From: Nepenthes gracilis
Taxonomy: Eukaryota > Streptophyta > Magnoliopsida > Caryophyllales > Nepenthaceae
Assembly: GCA_033239525.1 (NCBI GenBank)
Contig: BSYO01000004.1
Span: 7,345,410 to 7,409,409 of the forward strand
Direction: 5' to 3'
Length of the DNA: 64,000 nucleotides
In this document: positions 61,690 to 64,000 of the stretch, piece after piece
How the letters are laid out: every line of letters begins with the position of its first letter
Numbering within the stretch: the stretch's first letter is position 1
Made by a program: the position numbers and the translations under genes
Notes under the pieces: generated by a model
Told to the model about the DNA's origin: nothing
Databases searched by the model: none
The model's input: only the letters and a program-made list of their open reading frames with translations

Positions 61690-62091
61690 ATCTTCTGAAA
61701 TACTAAGCAAAAATCAGCATTCTTGCAGCCCATCTAATCACTTCCCTTAAAGAAGCAAGGTAAAATTTAAAAAAAAAAAAGAAGAAAATGATTTTCCTTT
61801 TTGTTTTCTTAAGCAGAATATATACTGACATAAGATGATTTGTACGATAAAAAGCTTGGACATTCGAGCAACAATGACTAGTGGAGACATGAGACCACCC
61901 TTGTTGAGTCATTTCCAATTTGTTCGCCGCGATACAAGTAGATAGGATTCGAGAAAATCAGTCCCCCATAAGAGAAAAGTGTGTCTTTTTTTCAAATGGT
62001 CATTGTTAACATGATAAAAAGTTGCCGAAAATGGTGGTTTCACTGTTGTGGGCAGAGGAAAGGAGATGTGAAAGAAAGGAGTTTGTCTTTC

Positions 62092-62128
62092 AGAGAGAGA
62101 GAGAGAGAGAGTGTGTGCGCGCGCGCGC
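62092..62128. repeat. Compound (AG)n(TG)n(CG)n microsatellite
   Basis: An AG run passes into GTGTGTG and then GCGCGCGCGC without a break. Confidence 0.95.
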
Positions 62129-63060
62129 AGAATTGATATGTCTTCTTTGTTTTTCGATCATGTTTTCAAGACTAGCTTTTATGATTCGTGTATTGTTTTC
62201 TTTTCTCCCAGAAAGTAGATCTTCAGCCGGGGTCACAACAGTACTGCTCTTCATGGTTTTTCCAAGTACTGTTGTTGGCGCAGCTTTTGTTGTTTCTCAC
62301 GGGACTGGTCAATTTTTCTTAGGCCCTACTTCGAGAATTTGAGGGGGGAACATTTGAAGGAAAATGCAGTCAGAAAATTGCGTATCATCAAGCAAATTGA
62401 TTTCCCATAGAATTGTATGTCTCCCTTGAGCTTTCCAAAGTGGGAAATCACAGGCACGTTCACATATGAATTCAAGCCAAATCAGCCTACTCAAACGTGG
62501 GGCGAGACGCACACACACAGACAGGATATATGAAATATATGGGACTATAGAAGAACTTCAATAATAGCATACGATCAGCATTTCACAACAAACTAAGGCT
62601 TCTATGAAGTCATGTCTTGCCAACTAAATTAGGTGAGAATCTCCAATAAATCGCATGAACACGACGATACTGATAGCAGCAGCAACAAAACGAAATCAAA
62701 GAAATGAGTAATTACAGCGTCAAATGCGAGATGATGAGAGGAAAGTCACTCCCACTCAACATCTTCCTTTTCATGGCATTCTGTTCACCCGCATATGAGT
62801 GGCTTCCTCAGCGTCCATTCTTGTCAGCTGCTTCCAATTACACGAACAAAGCGTGAGTGTGGTTGAGAGGATAGTAACAAGCAGGCAGCAGCAAGGAGCA
62901 TTTGCCGGCCACTTTTTCTTGGAGAAACAACCAATTAGCAGCTTCACCCAGATAAATTTACTAACTATATACAATTTTTATGTTAATAATTCAGGGATTG
63001 ACAGCCTGTGGAGGAAGAGAGGGGCGGCGAAAAAGCCGGAGGAGTGAGGTGCTTGTGTTC

Positions 63061-63063
<3 letters not shown>

Positions 63064-63097
<34 letters not shown>

Positions 63098-63107
63098 AGA
63101 AGAAGAA
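63064..63107. repeat. (AG)n(AAG)n microsatellite
   Basis: About fifteen AG units followed by four or five AAG units. On the minus strand it forms a CT/CTT tract at the presumed start of the EAR-gene leader. Confidence 0.95.
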
Positions 63108-63114
63108 AATAATC

Positions 63115-64000
63115 CATCTTGACAAAGTATAAAGTATATTATTAGGATAAGCATGCATCGTGTCTGTCTGTCTTTTTCAATTGGGAGATTCCATCTATTT
63201 GAGAGTTGCCTCAAATTAAGGTGTTGTTTGTTTGTTTTTCCCTCCTAAGTTGAATAAGTTGAGTTTAGCTTTAAAAAAGTGATTGAGTTTATTCTATTAG
63301 CAAGAGCTCCTTTTCTGTTCAATTGTAAAATTCATATAGGAATTGGTGGAATAGGGGGAGATTAACTCCTAAATTTAGCTGGCAATAGGATATTTTATCA
63401 AGTCATGGCCATTGTACTATCCCAACTTCTCCTCGGGATCCATTCAGTCATTTAGTCCAACAAAATATTTTTTTTCTCAAGTCTATTTTAAAGATCTTTC
63501 AATCGCCGGACATAAAAGTAGCTCGGGTAAACCTTATTTGAAGGCATTCAAGACGTATGTCTTATACATTTATTATTCAACAAGCCTTCAGAAACTATAA
63601 TAACTTGAAATTTTTTCATTTACTTTGCGCTATCCATGTATGAGAATAACTTGATACAATATTTTATCCTTCTTGAGTGTATTATTACAAAATGGATATG
63701 AAGTATTGCTTGTAGTAATATACGATGCTCATTGCCATACGAGAATTGAAACATGGTGATTGGGTGGACGCAATCAAATGAAAGATAAAACCTATCGTAT
63801 ACCTCTAGACTCAGTTGACATTTACAATTTTTGTCTATTATATTTAAAAATACTAAACCACTCGTTTTTTTAATTTGAACTATTCATTAGTTATTAAGAT
63901 AACGATTCGTATTATTTAAAATTTTTTAAATTCATAAAATTTTTAAATTTATAATAAATCTTATAAAACTGTACGATCAGTTCTACCTCTCAATTTTTTA
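63115..64000. other. AT-rich right-hand flank
   Basis: No gene, RNA or mobile element recognised; the short open frames lack family features. The EAR-gene promoter would be in the first few hundred bases. Confidence 0.4.

Larger units (their letters stand above)
61690..63110 (-). promoter_or_regulatory. Probable 5' leader region of the EAR-motif gene, with uORF
   Basis: Upstream of ATG 61689 on the minus strand, 63110-62640 has leader-like composition beginning with a CTT/CT tract (63107-63064). A short upstream ORF at 62818-62771 (15 codons, MDAEEATHMRVNRMP) lies in it. The 61695 acceptor implies an intron in the leader; its donor was not fixed. The plus-strand open frame at 62022-62342 is not convincing as a gene. 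Confidence 0.4.

Noticed and set aside
62022..62342. 106-codon plus-strand frame with GA/GT/GC repeat
   Set aside because: The N-terminal third is microsatellite translation, the remainder shows no family feature, and it lies in the probable leader region of the opposite-strand gene.
1..64000. CRISPR arrays, operons, prophage or toxin-antitoxin systems
   Set aside because: No regularly spaced short repeats, prokaryotic gene packing or phage genes; the region is ordinary plant nuclear DNA.

Overview
This is a piece of a flowering-plant (eudicot-like) nuclear chromosome. The evidence is AT-rich intergenic DNA, long GT-AG introns packed with transposon debris, plant-specific protein families and plant-type retroelements. 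I cannot name the species. Nothing bacterial, viral, CRISPR-like or operon-like is present.

Layout: (1) 1-3192, minus strand: the 5' part of an OSB-type organellar single-stranded-DNA-binding protein gene that runs off the left edge, with a decayed LINE in its second intron. (2) 3193-11487: intergenic DNA holding a 457-bp MITE and a non-autonomous Ty3/gypsy element (5714-10599) with two 953-bp LTRs, a ruined gag and an antisense ORF relic. (3) 11488-18950, plus strand: a plant endonuclease I family gene (His-Me finger nuclease). All its exon junctions fit except one, and a miniature Copia element with an intact target-site duplication sits in its third intron. (4) 18950-22950: AT-rich spacer with dispersed repeats. 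(5) About 22980-57100, plus strand: a complete villin gene of the VLN4/VLN5 type. I reconstruct 22 coding exons giving exactly 961 codons (960 residues plus stop) spread over 29.5 kb of coding-exon span. (6) 58402-61689, minus strand: a two-exon gene for an uncharacterised plant protein with an LxLxL (EAR-like) motif. Its intron carries a Copia relic, and a 5' leader with a short upstream ORF and a CT-rich tract lies to 63110. (7) 63110-64000: AT-rich DNA with no recognised gene.

The genes are unrelated and independently transcribed. Villin is an actin-filament binding, severing and bundling protein. OSB acts on organellar DNA. The endonuclease is probably secreted. The EAR-motif protein may be a transcriptional co-repressor partner.

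I did not find a new biological system. The items most worth following are splicing features: a U12-type first intron of about 6.8 kb, a GC-AG intron and an 11-nt microexon in villin, and an unresolved one-nucleotide phase clash in the endonuclease gene. On the transposon side they are the gypsy element with an antisense ORF, a three-copy 480-bp array, and two foldback elements inside villin introns. All exon models were built by eye from splice signals, reading phase and family resemblance. No alignment or database search was run.
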